From the NCBI GenBank assembly GCA_905221605.1, contig CAJNDS010002157.1, forward strand, positions 321,501 through 382,500: DNA of 61,000 nt, read 5' to 3'. The position numbers and the translations under genes were made by a program. Position 1 is the first letter of the stretch, and each line of letters opens with the position of its first letter. Positions 52,641 to 61,000 of this stretch are shown here, piece after piece. The DNA is from Symbiodinium natans. Its lineage: Eukaryota; Sar; Dinophyceae; Suessiales; Symbiodiniaceae. The notes beneath the pieces were generated by a model that was not told the DNA's origin, did no database searches, and worked only from the letters and a program-made list of their open reading frames with translations.

Positions 52641-53483
52641 TAGAAACATGCAAACACAGACCCCCCCACAAGTCATGGTATCTCCACGAAACGCTACCAA
52701 AAGGCTGCAACAGGTAAGCACCGATCCCAAACGTGATGGTCAAAGAACGTGTCTTCCTCAAGTCCTTCCTCCAAGTGCTTTCAGACAATGCAGCACAACA
52801 AGACTCTCCTCCCCTTAGAACCGTAATTTATTAGTTAATATCAATAATATGTTTAATATCCTCTTGGGTTTTATATAAACAAAAAATGCTTCCCAAGGGG
52901 GATAAAAATGACTTGAACACGTTCCTGTAAATCGGCTTGCTGCAAGATTTGCGGGTTGAGGGCTTTGGGGTCTTCAGAATGCTTCCGCTGTAAAAGAGCA
53001 ATTGATTTCATATTGAGCTGCTCCTTATCAGGACACCTCGTACATCTCTGCCAAACTACAAAAACCGCATTTGCACGTCCGACAGGGCAACCCCAACATA
53101 TTGCAATGCTAAACCACCTAGAAAACTCCCCTCGGAGCCCTTACTTGCCAGTGCTCTTAAAACCCTCTGACAAATAGTTCTAAATATGATCCTCTTAAAC
53201 CCATCAAGCGAAAATAGAAAATATCCAAATGGCCTACCTAGTCTAAAATAGGGGTCGGAATAATTACTAATGTAACAGTATTCCCTTATGGCCCCTTTAT
53301 CAATATACTATAAGAGCCTCCAAAATCCTTCTCAGGCCCCTGCATTAAGTTCTCAACCTTTAGCGGAAACCCCCAATAGTCCAACGGCTGCGGCCAGCTT
53401 CCAGAGGTCCTGACCCCTACAGATCCACAAGTAATCCATTTATTGGAGCCCGGTGCTTCCTGAATGCCAACAAGTAATCCAGA
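52641..53483. other. Tract-free interval, no clear gene
   Basis: An AT-rich patch (52825-52905) and ordinary single-copy sequence. The 73-codon frame at 52956-53177 starts with GTG-like or internal codons and shows no motif; I do not call it. Confidence 0.6.
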
Positions 53484-53852
53484 AACCCTAAACCCTAAAC
53501 CTTCTAAACCCTAAACCCTTATAAACCCTAAACCCCAAACCCCAAACTCCTCATTGGGGCTTCTGGTTTGCAGGGCGGGTGCGGGTGCTCAGAACCGATG
53601 CGTCTTGACCTAGACCTCTTCAGCCATGCTGTTTGTGCATACTACATAAATAATAAATAATGTTGGTTTAGGCCTTTTGGTAGGGTCACATCCAGACAGT
53701 CAATGCAAATAGTAGGGCAAAAACACACGATAACAATTTACTGATGCAATCGTGTAATGGTAGAGCGATAGGGTTGAAGAAGCACCTGTGCAAGGCACTT
53801 TTGCGTAGGGCGTCGACAAATCACCCGTGCAAGCGCGTGGCTGTGACCACAC

Positions 53853-53925
53853 GGAAACCCTAAACCCTAAACCCTAAACCCTAAACCCTAAACCTTAAAC
53901 CCTAAACCCTAATCTCTAAACCCTT
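53853..53925 (-). repeat. Telomeric tract, about ten units
   Basis: Exact at the left, CCTTAAA and CTCTAAA variants at the right. Confidence 0.94.
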
Positions 53926-54250
53926 AGAGGATTTACAGGGTCCACAGGGTGATTTATAGGGCTTCTAGGCATCTTAATTTCCAGCACATGCTGAGCCTCT
54001 GTAGCACACAAGTGATTCTGGAGGTCGCCTTAAGTTGGGTCCGGAGGCCCACGCAACTCATTCCTACGAAATCAGGAATTTATGACCCTAAACCCTAAAC
54101 CCTAAACCCTAAACCCTAAACCCTAAACCCTAGTTTCTGGTCGTCCATGATGGAAGTTGGGTTAGACACGGGAGGCAGTTCGCTGCATGCTGCCGCACGG
54201 CTTGCAACAACTCCAGCCACAACTCAGAGCAATTGTAATTGCAGGGCCCC

Positions 54251-54396
54251 CTGAACCCTCTAAACCCTCTAAACCCTCTAAACCCTCTAAACCCTCTAAA
54301 CCCTCTAAACCCTCTAAACCCTCTAAACCCTCTAAACCCTCTAAACCCTCTAAACCCTCTAAACCCTCTAAACCCTCTAAACCCTCTAAACCCTAA
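54251..54396 (-). repeat. Array of 9-bp telomere variant CCCTCTAAA
   Basis: Fifteen to sixteen virtually identical nonamers. Because the period is a multiple of three, all frames stay open through the array and give repeated tripeptides (Lys-Pro-Ser, Asn-Pro-Leu, and Gly-Phe-Arg on the other strand). This is the only tract that does not stop translation. Confidence 0.97.
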
Positions 54397-54495
54397 ACAC
54401 TTGCAAACTTCAGGATCTGTTGGGCAGTACTTCTTCGCTGGCTTGGCCCTCTCTGTGTGCCAGGTGACGTGGCACACCTCTTTCAGGCTTGACTA

Positions 54496-54586
54496 CCCAG
54501 ACCCCTGGGAGGATCCAACAAGTAGATCCTCTTAAGGGTTCCTAAGAATGACCCAGTAGTAGTATAGGCTACTACTTTTTGGATCC
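54496..54586. mobile_element. MITE-like element, family J, copy 2
   Basis: Left end CCCAGACCCCTGGGAGGATC equals that of copy 1 (936). The interior AGATCCTCTTAAGGGTTCCT is the reverse complement of AGGAACCTTTAAGGGGATCT in copy 1 (1017-1036). It closes with TTTTGGATCC and a 9-C run. Confidence 0.75.
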
Positions 54587-54832
54587 CCCCCCCCCTTGGC
54601 TGCTCCACTCAACTAGATTGGCCCATTAATTTGGCTGCTACTAATGTGTTCCGCGGGGTTGGGCGTACGGTAACGGAACTACAAAAACTTCACAAACCTC
54701 ATAAAGCCCTAAGCCCATCAGATTCTACACCGGCGCTCTTGCAAACCCGACAGCCCTGTAGATTCTACAAGCCGTAGAACCTAATCTAGAACCAAACTTT
54801 ACAACCCGAAGCCGTCCTTACGGGCAGCCGGT

Positions 54833-54921
54833 ATACACCCTACACCCTACACCCTACACCCTACACCCTACACCCTAAACCCTAAACCCTAAACCCTAGA
54901 CCCTAAACCCTAAACCCTAAG
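54833..54921 (-). repeat. Telomeric tract with CCCTACA block
   Basis: Six CCCTACA units followed by seven CCCTAAA/CCCTAGA units. Confidence 0.94.
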
Positions 54922-55072
54922 TTCTGGGCAGCCCGGTACGCCTGAAGGAAGTGGCCTCGGGCTCAGCTTGTTCTCACCAAATGTGGCCGGGGAGAGTCGG
55001 ACCACCCGCGTGAGCCTGAGCTTCGCCATAGAAAGGCCCCAAGTGAAGCCTCTAACCCTTTTGCATCCGGGG

Positions 55073-55165
55073 TTTAGGGTTTAGGGTTTAGGGTTTAGGG
55101 TTTAGGGTTTAGGGTTTAGGGTACCCCCTACTATGATCCATATTGAGGACTGCTAGTATAAGTTG
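55073..55165. mobile_element. Telomeric tract joined to the right half of a family D element
   Basis: Seven G-strand units (55073-55120) join at GGTACCCCCTACTATGATCC, the centre of family D. The right arm continues GAGGACTGCTAGTATAAG (compare AAGGACGGTTAGCATAAG at 59309). The left arm is missing, so the junction lies at the palindrome centre. Confidence 0.82.
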
Positions 55166-55437
55166 CCATACGGAATTTGGAACCCTAGCAAAGAATCCAT
55201 TCTAGCTGTTTCTTAGGAATTGTAGTGCCCAAAAACTAAAAATCGTTCCCAAGAATTCCTAGGTCCACAGGATCTGCTACCACTAAACCCTTTTGCAGCC
55301 GGACGAAGTGCCATTTGCTGGAATGCTGCCCAGAGCCCCGCAAGCTTAGCACTTCTGGCGCAGATCCCGAGCTCTAGCAATGTAAGGCGAGGGACATCTT
55401 CTACAAGCTCAGAGCCTTAGCTCAGAGCCTTATCTTG

Positions 55438-55671
55438 ATGAAAGAAGGCAGCAAGCCGGAAAATCAAATACCCTGCCCAGGCTGCCCAAGCAAACACAGA
55501 ACTGCCCCCGACCGAACGGTCATAATTGCAGACGAAGGCAACTTCGCTCCCGCAGACGATGCTGACCTCCGTTCTTGGCACGTTCTCCTCCGCATGCGGT
55601 ACTCAAGAGCTTGGTGTTTCAGGCTTTGCCTACTGAACGATCTCGCAGCCTTCTTGCAACAGGCTCTTTAA
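55438..55671 (+). CDS. Coding-like ORF, unknown function
   Basis: Seventy-seven codons from ATG 55438 to TAA. The product starts MKEGSKPENQIPCPGCPSKH; the pair CPGC is the only visible motif and is too little to assign a fold. A second frame (55575-55859) overlaps. The interval 55166-55880 has no tract. Could be an exon. Confidence 0.22.
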   Translation: MKEGSKPENQIPCPGCPSKHRTAPDRTVIIADEGNFAPADDADLRSWHVLLRMRYSRAWCFRLCLLNDLAAFLQQAL

Positions 55672-55897
55672 ACCCCTTTCGATTCCCTGAATGCAATACA
55701 TTCCCCCCAAGCATTCTGCCACCACAAATCCTTGCGGGTGTATGGGCTAGGATGGTTGTCTTTTCTGCCCAGCCCCATTGGCCCAAAAGGCTTAACCCCC
55801 TGAGTGGATCTGTCGATCACATGGAAGCCTACTTACCAAACTGCCCGAAACCCTTTTAACACCAGGCTTGCATGTCGTGACCGGCTGCCCATGAACC

Positions 55898-56092
55898 CTA
55901 CTTGGAGGTTCACGGGCAGTTCTAAGCCGGGTGATAAGTAAGGTAACTCTGGTTATAACCCTATGTGGGGTACTTAGAATCCAACCCCTAAACCCTCTCT
56001 CTCTGTCACAGGCATTCGTACCCCTAAACCCTAAACCCTAAATCCTAAAACCTAAACCCTACTTCTAAGTACCCCTGAACCTTCAACAAGTA
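55898..56092. mobile_element. Family B-like element, copy 5, with internal telomeric repeat
   Basis: Left end CTTGGAGGTTCACGG preceded by TA. Interior TAAGTAAGGTAACTCTGGTT is repeated in similar form at 56088-56108. A degenerate C-strand tract (56013-56062) lies inside. A poor right end reads TAAGTACCCCTGAACCTTCA. Confidence 0.6.
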
Positions 56093-56130
56093 AGGCAGCT
56101 CTGGTTCTAACCTTTGTTTGGGGTAGGGGG

Positions 56131-56149
56131 TTTAGGGTTAAACCCTAAA
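56131..56149. repeat. Head-to-head telomeric palindrome
   Basis: TTTAGGGTTAAACCCTAAA is a perfect inverted repeat about a single central A, joining G-strand to C-strand repeat. Confidence 0.9.
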
Positions 56150-56612
56150 ACCTAATCCTAACCCCTAAACCCTTCTAAGTCTAAGTGCTCATGAATTCTG
56201 TCATGCTCAACCCCATGAGCCCGCATCCAACATTGGGACATCATGCGGGCTTAGGGTTTAGGGTTTAGGGCTAGGGTTCAGGGTTTGGGGTTCAGGGTTA
56301 AGGGTGAATTAAGGGTTAAGGGTTTAGGGTTTAGGGTGGCTGTCCGGCTCTGAGCATACTCCAGTAGAGGTCAGACGGGACCATGGTCGAAGAGTCAATG
56401 CGGACCTGGCTTGCTCCGCAACCCTACACAGTGTACATCCTGAGCCCTAAGCCCTAGCCCTAAACCCTAAACCCTAAACCCTAAACCCTAAACCCTAAAC
56501 CCTAAACCCTATCAGCCCTAAACCCTAAACCGACCTATAAGAGAGAATGTAGAATATCCCAAGCATCTACCGAGTTTCGGGTCTGGGCTTTCGACTTGGT
56601 GGGTCTTGTGGA

Positions 56613-56615
<3 letters not shown>

Positions 56616-56643
<28 letters not shown>
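56616..56643. repeat. Poly(G) run of 28
   Basis: Uninterrupted homopolymer in single-copy sequence. Confidence 0.95.
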
Positions 56644-56646
<3 letters not shown>

Positions 56647-57084
56647 TGTATGGAGGTCTTGACGGGATTTTGCAGCAGTTTCGGGGGCCCGCGGAGCCCT
56701 ACTGCACCGTGAGTTCTGGTTCCCTTGTAAAAACCCTAAACCCTAAACCCTAAACCGTAAAGTTCTGCGCCTGTGCGCCCCTCCCTCCCCCAAAAAATAC
56801 CAAAGCTGGCCCCCTAACCGAGAGGAATTTACAGAAAGGGACACAGCAAACTCCCATGCACCTCCTTGATACGCCGTGCGGGTGCATTCCTGAGGTTTAG
56901 GGTTCAGGGTTGAGGGTTTAGGATCTAGGGTTTAGGGTTTAGGGTTGCAGGACATAGAGTTTCTAGTAATACAAAGAGCTTCAACTTCAACCCCCACAAC
57001 CTACCGCTGATAGAAAGGAAAAGGTACCTCAGGGTGGTAGATGGGTGGCACAGTTTTCACTAAAACGAATCAATGAAGTATATA

Positions 57085-57180
57085 GGTGGTTGTCAAAAGG
57101 ATGGTCCCTTTTTGGATCCCGATGATTATACGGCACTTCATATTTAGGGTACCCCAAAAGGGATCATAATGACAACCACC
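57085..57180. mobile_element. MITE-like palindrome, family E, copy 1
   Basis: A 96-bp element with perfect 11-bp ends GGTGGTTGTCA and TGACAACCACC. The interior contains GGATGGTCCC and GGGATCATAATG. Confidence 0.87.
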
Positions 57181-57305
57181 CATATGGTGCTGGTGGTATA
57201 TCTGTGTTGCTTGCAGGCCCTTTTCATATCCTTAGCCGGGCCTCACTTGACATAACCAAAATCTCTAAAGCATGTCATTTCTGCCAGGGTGCAACTCCTA
57301 ACCAT

Positions 57306-57384
57306 AGCTAGGATTTAGGGTTTAGGGTTGAGGGTCTAGGGTCTAGGGTTTAGGGTCTAGGGTTTAGGGTTTAAGGTTTAGGGT
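57306..57384 (+). repeat. Telomeric tract with GGGTCTA units
   Basis: About ten units, alternating GGGTTTA and GGGTCTA. Confidence 0.92.
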
Positions 57385-57466
57385 ACAAGAAGACAGTACG
57401 GAGAGATCCTAAGTTCCCCCTCGCCTCGGTCCAGAACCACCCAAACTGTAAACCAGTAGCCTAAAC

Positions 57467-57560
57467 CCCACCCTAAACCCATAACCTAAACCCATAACCT
57501 AAACCCTAAACCCTAAACCCTAAACCCTAAACCCTAAACCCTAAACTCCAAACCCTGCCT
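57467..57560 (-). repeat. Telomeric tract with a duplicated variant edge
   Basis: CCCATAACCTAAA occurs twice at the left edge, followed by about seven exact units. Confidence 0.9.
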
Positions 57561-57831
57561 GTACGCCTGAAGTTCAGGCACCTGAACCATGGCATTTTCG
57601 GGGTTGTCTTCTAGGTACTTGGGATCCACCTCGCAAAATCCCATAGTCCCATAGTTACCAGCGAGAGGCCCTTGTCCAGGCTGCAGCCCTGAGCCCCCCA
57701 AACCTCCTAGACTCTAAACCCTAAACCCTAAACCCTAGAACCCTCGAACACCAAACCCCCTACACCCTAGACCCCTAAGCTCCCCCCCCCAACCCCAAGC
57801 CCCAAACCCCCTAAACCAAATCCCCTAAAGC

Positions 57832-58025
57832 CTAAACAAACCCTAAACAAACCCTAAACAAACCCCTAACCAAACCCTAAACAAAACCCTAAACAAACCC
57901 TAACCAAACCCTAGCCAAACCCTAAACAAACCCTAAACAAACCCTAAACTCCTTAAACCCTACTAAACAAACCCTAAACTCCTTAAACCCTACTAAACAA
58001 ACCCTAAACTCAAAAAACCCTAAAA
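57832..58025 (-). repeat. Array of 11-bp variant CCCTAAACAAA and a higher-order unit
   Basis: About a dozen 11-mers with CCCTAACCAAA variants. At the right a longer unit, CCTAAACTCCTTAAACCCTA, is repeated twice. Confidence 0.93.
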
Positions 58026-58129
58026 CCAGGCAACAACACGATGACTGCCGACTGGGGTCTTCTCGGCCTTTACCAGCTCGGCCCGGGGTTCCACCTGGAC
58101 GGCTTTAGAGGGTTTAGAGCGTTTAGGAC

Positions 58130-58236
58130 TAGGGGTGTAGGGTTTAGGGTGCAGGGTGCAGGGTGCAGGGTTTAGGGTTTAGGGTTTAGGGTTTAGGGTT
58201 TAGGGTTTAGGGTTTAGGGTTTAGGGTGCAGGGCAG
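58130..58236 (+). repeat. Telomeric tract with GGGTGCA block
   Basis: Three to four GGGTGCA units, then nine exact units, then another GGGTGCA. Confidence 0.94.
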
Positions 58237-58629
58237 AGTGGTATGGTAGAGTGGGTTTAGGGCGACGGTTCCAAGGGTTCAGGGTTTAGGGTGTGGGTGC
58301 AGGCGTCAGCTAGACCCTTTAATCCTTCAGCCTACCTGAACCCTGTCGAGCCAAACCTTTTCTTGAAGGCGGGGGGCGGCAGCATCAGGGTTTGAGGTGT
58401 ATATGTAGTTCCACCCTAAACCCTATAAACCCTAAACCGCCTCGGCTGCATCGGAAGACTTTGGCTTCGTGAAGGCCACCTTTGACTCCTGCCAGTGCCA
58501 ACTTGAAATTCGGCTCGGGTGAAAACGGCGTTGAGGTCGAGGGGGGCTGCTTTGGATGTAAAACCCTCCCCAACAACCTTCACCCTACACACTCAACCTA
58601 AACCCTAAACCCTAAATCCTAAACATACG

Positions 58630-58730
58630 GGCGGCTGTCAGAATTATGATCCCTTTTCGGGTACCCTAAATATATTAGGGGCCGTATTATAATAGGGATC
58701 CAACAAAGGACAATAATTTTGACAACCACC
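58630..58730. mobile_element. MITE-like palindrome, family E, copy 2 (interior inverted)
   Basis: A 101-bp element with ends GGCGGCTGTCA and TGACAACCACC. Its interior (ATTATGATCCCTTTTCGGGT, GGGCCGTATTATAATAGGGA) aligns with the reverse complement of copy 1. Confidence 0.85.
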
Positions 58731-58883
58731 CAAATAGGATCCCGCATCAAGGTTTAGAAAAAAGGGGCTCACAAAGAGACCCACAACTCCGTGTTGCATC
58801 AAGAATTTGCGTAGTTCCCTCAACCCTAAACCCCGTCACCCGTTTCCGGGTAAGCCTAACCCCTATACCCTTTTTGCCCCTTT

Positions 58884-58975
58884 AGGGTTTGACCCTGAAC
58901 CCAGAACCCTGAACCCTGAACCCTGAACCCTAAACCCTAAACCCCAAACCCTAAACCCTAAACCCTAAACTCCAC
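58884..58975 (-). repeat. Telomeric tract with CCCTGAA block
   Basis: Four CCCTGAA units followed by about six CCCTAAA units. Confidence 0.92.
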
Positions 58976-59077
58976 CACGTCCTTGTACATGTTCGCGGGA
59001 TGGTTCTCGCCGCTGTTGCCCCACACGCGTGCCATGAGGCGTGAGATCGGCGCCAGGGCTTGACCTCCAAATTGTGT

Positions 59078-59216
59078 TAGGGTTTAGGGTTTAGGGTTTA
59101 AGGGTTTAAGGGTTTAGGGTTTAGGGTTTAGGGTTTAAGGGTTTAAGGGTTTAAGGGTTTAAGGGTTTAAGGGTTTAAGGGTTTAAGGGTTTAAGGGTTT
59201 AAGGGTTTAGGGCTTC
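59078..59216 (+). repeat. Array of 8-bp variant AAGGGTTT
   Basis: Two short runs of 7-mers are followed by about ten consecutive octamers TTAAGGGT. Confidence 0.95.
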
Positions 59217-59236
59217 GTGGTTTAGGGTTGGGATCT

Positions 59237-59332
59237 GTTCCCCCTTAGAATAACAGCTCCTCAATAGGGACTATAGTACCCCCCCCCCCCCAACTATAAT
59301 CCCTATTAAGGACGGTTAGCATAAGGGCGAAC
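59237..59332. mobile_element. MITE-like palindrome, family D, copy 3 (complete)
   Basis: Ends GTTCCCCCTTAGAATAACAG and GGTTAGCATAAGGGCGAAC. Its centre carries a 14-C run where copy 2 has GGGGGTACC. Confidence 0.83.
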
Positions 59333-59435
59333 ATCCCAACCTCCAATCATCCAAAAGAAGGTTGCTTAGCTTAATGGGCAGATGCTGTTGCTAGGGTTCA
59401 GGGTTTAAAGAAGGTTGTTGAGCTTCAAAAAAAAT

Positions 59436-59530
59436 GTGGTGACTAGGGTTTAAGGTTTGGGGTTTGGGGCCCTAAACCCTAAACCCTAAACCCTAGGGCC
59501 CTAGGGTTTAGGGTTTGGGGTTTAGGGTTG
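59436..59530. repeat. Double telomeric inversion, G to C to G
   Basis: Degenerate GGGGTTT units turn into four CCCTAAA units at TTTGGGGCCCTAAA (59462-59475) and back into G-strand units across CCCTAGGGCCCTAGGG (59492-59507). Confidence 0.9.
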
Positions 59531-59863
59531 GTTAAGGCGGCATGCCTGGCACATTGACGCAAGCCATCTTCCTCGAAGGCCCTTGGGGGGGACGGCAACA
59601 ATCTCAGGCGCCACTGACGAGTCCTGGGCTGATTTAGAGTTCGGGTTTAGGGGATTTACGCTTCACAAGAACTGGGTGGAGGGCTGCCCAGGTCTTCGTC
59701 CTAGTATGCGGCGGAGAAACCGTGCCCGGTTTGTCATGTTTCTCTGAAGCCGTAAAAAGCCAACCGACTCCACAAAGCAAAGCGTCAAGCCTCCCCCACC
59801 CAAACCCACACACGTCCGTGTCTGCAAGCCCTCCCCCCTGCCACCCCCGCCCCCCGCCACCCC

Positions 59864-59886
59864 CCCCCCCCCAAAAAAAAAAAAAA
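59864..59886. repeat. Poly(C) then poly(A) run
   Basis: A 13-C run is followed directly by 14 A. Overlapping Pro-, Gly- and Phe-rich ORFs here are artefacts. Confidence 0.9.
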
Positions 59887-60447
59887 TCCAAAACTTTAAG
59901 CCCATACAGACGAAACTCTGAGCACCCTAAACCCTTTCCACAAGGGACCCGAAGCTTGAACAGGCCCCAGGCGCGCAGCGCGCGGAGGATGCGCACAGGA
60001 CTTGAGCTTTCAGAGCCAACAAATCTTGCGGCTTCTCACGTTTAAGGAATCGAGGGCTTCTAGGGCCCGCACCCTCAACCCTAAACCCTGAATCCCAAAC
60101 CCTAAACCCTAAAAGGCCCTGTCTAGCCCCTAAGCTTAAGCCTTAAGCCTTATGCCATCTTCTGACTCTTGACATCGGTGACTTGGGTGAAGCCGGGACC
60201 TTCATCCTACTTGGGGTGTAGCGTTTAAGGGTTCAGGGCGTAGGGTCTCAGGGGTTCAGGGGTTTAGGGTGTGGGGTTTTAGGGGGTTAGGGTTTGGGTA
60301 TTGGGGGTATGAAGGTTTTTCGGGGGGTTTCGTGATAGAGGGCTCAGGGTTCAGGGTGTTAGGGTGACGAGGCCTGTGGATTCCCCATCACCCCCAGCCT
60401 CTCCACAAGCGCCTTCGACAGGGATTCTAAGGTGTACCAGCCCGTCC

Positions 60448-60612
60448 TCCCTAAACCCTAAACCCTTTTTTGTAAACCCTAAACCCTAAACCCTAAACCC
60501 TAAACCCTAAACCCTAAACCCTAAACCCTAAACCCTAAACCCTAAACCCTAAACCCTAAACCCTAAACCCTAAACCCTAAACCCTAAACCCTAAACCCTA
60601 ACCTAAAACCCT
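60448..60612 (-). repeat. Telomeric tract, about 21 units
   Basis: Two units, then a CCCTTTTTTGTAAA interruption, then 19 near-exact units. Confidence 0.96.
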
Positions 60613-60775
60613 ATATTACCCCTGAGCCTCCTAGAGTACCTTGGGGAGCCCAAAAACTGGGCTCATATACGCTGACTACGATAAGTCCTACTAAGGGTTG
60701 TTTAGGATGTCCGGGGTGCACAATGCCAACATCAGTAGGGCGCCTTTTGTTCAACGATGGGCTTTGGGAAGTGGG

Positions 60776-60868
60776 CCTAAACCCTAAACCCTAAGCCCTA
60801 AACCCAAAACCCTAAACCCTAAACCTCAAACCTAAACCCTAAACCCTAAACCCTAAACCCTAAACCCT
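60776..60868 (-). repeat. Telomeric tract at the right edge of the window
   Basis: About 13 units, degenerate on the left. Ordinary sequence continues after it to the window end. Confidence 0.94.
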
Positions 60869-61000
60869 CCACCAAGATGGGGAACTAAGAGCTGCCACTG
60901 GCCAACCTTTTCCCTAAAACCCATCCCAAACCACCTACCCTAAACCCTGAAATGCTACTGCGCAACCTTTGCATCACCCTTTCCCCCAAAACCTTGAAGC

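Larger units (their letters stand above)
1..61000. repeat. Dispersed interstitial telomeric tracts (TTTAGGG/CCCTAAA), whole window
   Basis: About 150 separate tracts of the 7-bp telomere unit are scattered through the window in both orientations, with 100-300 bp of other sequence between most of them. Tracts range from 3 units to about 50. The unit is the Arabidopsis-type telomere repeat known from plants, many green algae, dinoflagellates and some other protists. Tracts lie throughout and change orientation many times, so this is not a chromosome end. In any 21 bp of the exact repeat each of the three frames on both strands meets a stop (TAA on the C strand, TAG on the G strand), which explains the absence of long ORFs. 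The longer and more informative tracts are listed separately below; shorter ones (3-6 units) are covered by this entry. Confidence 0.97.

Noticed and set aside
54130-54477. ORF encoding a Gly-Phe-Arg repeat protein (and Lys-Pro-Ser or Asn-Pro-Leu on the other strand)
   Set aside because: The repeats are simply the 9-bp telomere variant read in three frames; all frames are open because the period is divisible by three.
59634-60045. Overlapping 120-, 107- and 80-codon ORFs
   Set aside because: All contain the poly(C)/poly(A) run as poly-Pro, poly-Gly or poly-Phe/Lys; at most part of one frame could be coding and I cannot choose.
1-61000. The window as a true chromosome end or subtelomere cap
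   Set aside because: Tracts change orientation dozens of times and ordinary sequence continues at both edges of the window; no single terminal array is present. A subtelomeric location further out cannot be excluded.
1-61000. CRISPR-like interpretation: short repeats separated by unique spacers
   Set aside because: Spacer lengths are irregular (tens to over 1000 bp), repeats are variable-length tandem arrays in both orientations, and no cas-like genes are present.
1-61000. Concatenated nanochromosomes (each segment capped CCCTAAA left and TTTAGGG right)
   Set aside because: Many neighbouring tracts have the same orientation and many segments have the reverse arrangement, so the window does not follow the required order.
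1-61000. tRNA, 5S or spliceosomal RNA genes
   Set aside because: I looked for B-box, 5S and snRNA core motifs by eye and found no convincing match; a covariance-model scan would be decisive.
1-61000. Pure assembly artefact as the explanation of the tracts
   Set aside because: Flanking duplications and tracts nested inside aligned element copies are hard to produce by misassembly. Individual head-to-head junctions and homopolymer lengths could still be artefacts and need read-level checks.

Overview
This window looks like non-coding, repeat-built nuclear DNA of a eukaryote whose telomere unit is TTTAGGG. That unit is known from plants, many green algae, dinoflagellates and some other protists. 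I see no operons, no bacterial-type genes, no rRNA or tRNA that I can support, and no conserved protein family that I recognise. A dinoflagellate (or related alga) is my preferred but unproven guess. The reasons are the dispersed 75-190 bp palindromic elements, long poly(G)/poly(C) runs, near-absence of long ORFs, and one 17/21 match to the dinoflagellate spliced leader at 26593-26613. A plant or green alga is not excluded.

The dominant feature is about 150 separate interstitial telomeric tracts, roughly one every 400 bp, from 20 to about 370 bp long and in both orientations (CCCTAAA or TTTAGGG on the + strand). They are separated by 100-300 bp stretches of mostly single-copy, moderately GC-rich sequence. 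Many tracts are locally homogenised to variant units: 7-mers such as GGGTTCA, GGGCTTA and CCCTACA, 8-mers AGGGTTTT and AAGGGTTT, a 9-mer CCCTCTAAA, a 10-mer CCCTACTAAA and an 11-mer CCCTAAACAAA. Every tract of at least 21 bp carries stop codons in all six frames.

The second layer is a set of short terminal-inverted-repeat (MITE-like) families, labelled A to L here, with 2 to 7 copies or fragments each. Several copies are interrupted near their middle by a telomeric tract, and several half-copies end exactly at a tract. One copy (42190) carries a 12-bp direct duplication on each side of the tract. Other tracts in ordinary sequence have 6-10 bp flanking duplications (720, 6058, 9785, 35982, 48926). 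In the opposite order, a 574-bp element with perfect 20-bp inverted ends and TA duplications (50024-50597) has jumped into a telomeric tract. Head-to-head junctions such as TTTAGGGCCCTAAA (18995) also occur. My reading is that telomeric sequence has been repeatedly captured at breaks, with palindromic elements as likely fragile sites, followed by local unit slippage. That is inference.

Region by region: 1-7500 is dense tracts with family B and F elements; 7520-8880 is tract-free with AT, GATA and CA microsatellites; 8890-16330 is dense tracts including a 67-C run and the 370-bp variant array at 13561; 16340-17720 is tract-free; 17720-25600 is dense, including the longest uniform tract at 21255; 25605-26697 is tract-free and holds the best ORF (216 codons, minus strand, coiled-coil-like, unknown function); 26940-39850 is dense with families A, F, G, K and L; 39850-50000 is mixed, with larger gaps holding ORF fragments and A, B, C, D elements; 50024-50597 is the TA element; 50928-51118 is a palindromic 23-bp minisatellite; the remainder returns to dense tracts with D, E and H elements. 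The few coding-like stretches are short (60-220 codons), unassigned, and often end in a stop supplied by a tract, so they may be exons or truncated gene fragments.
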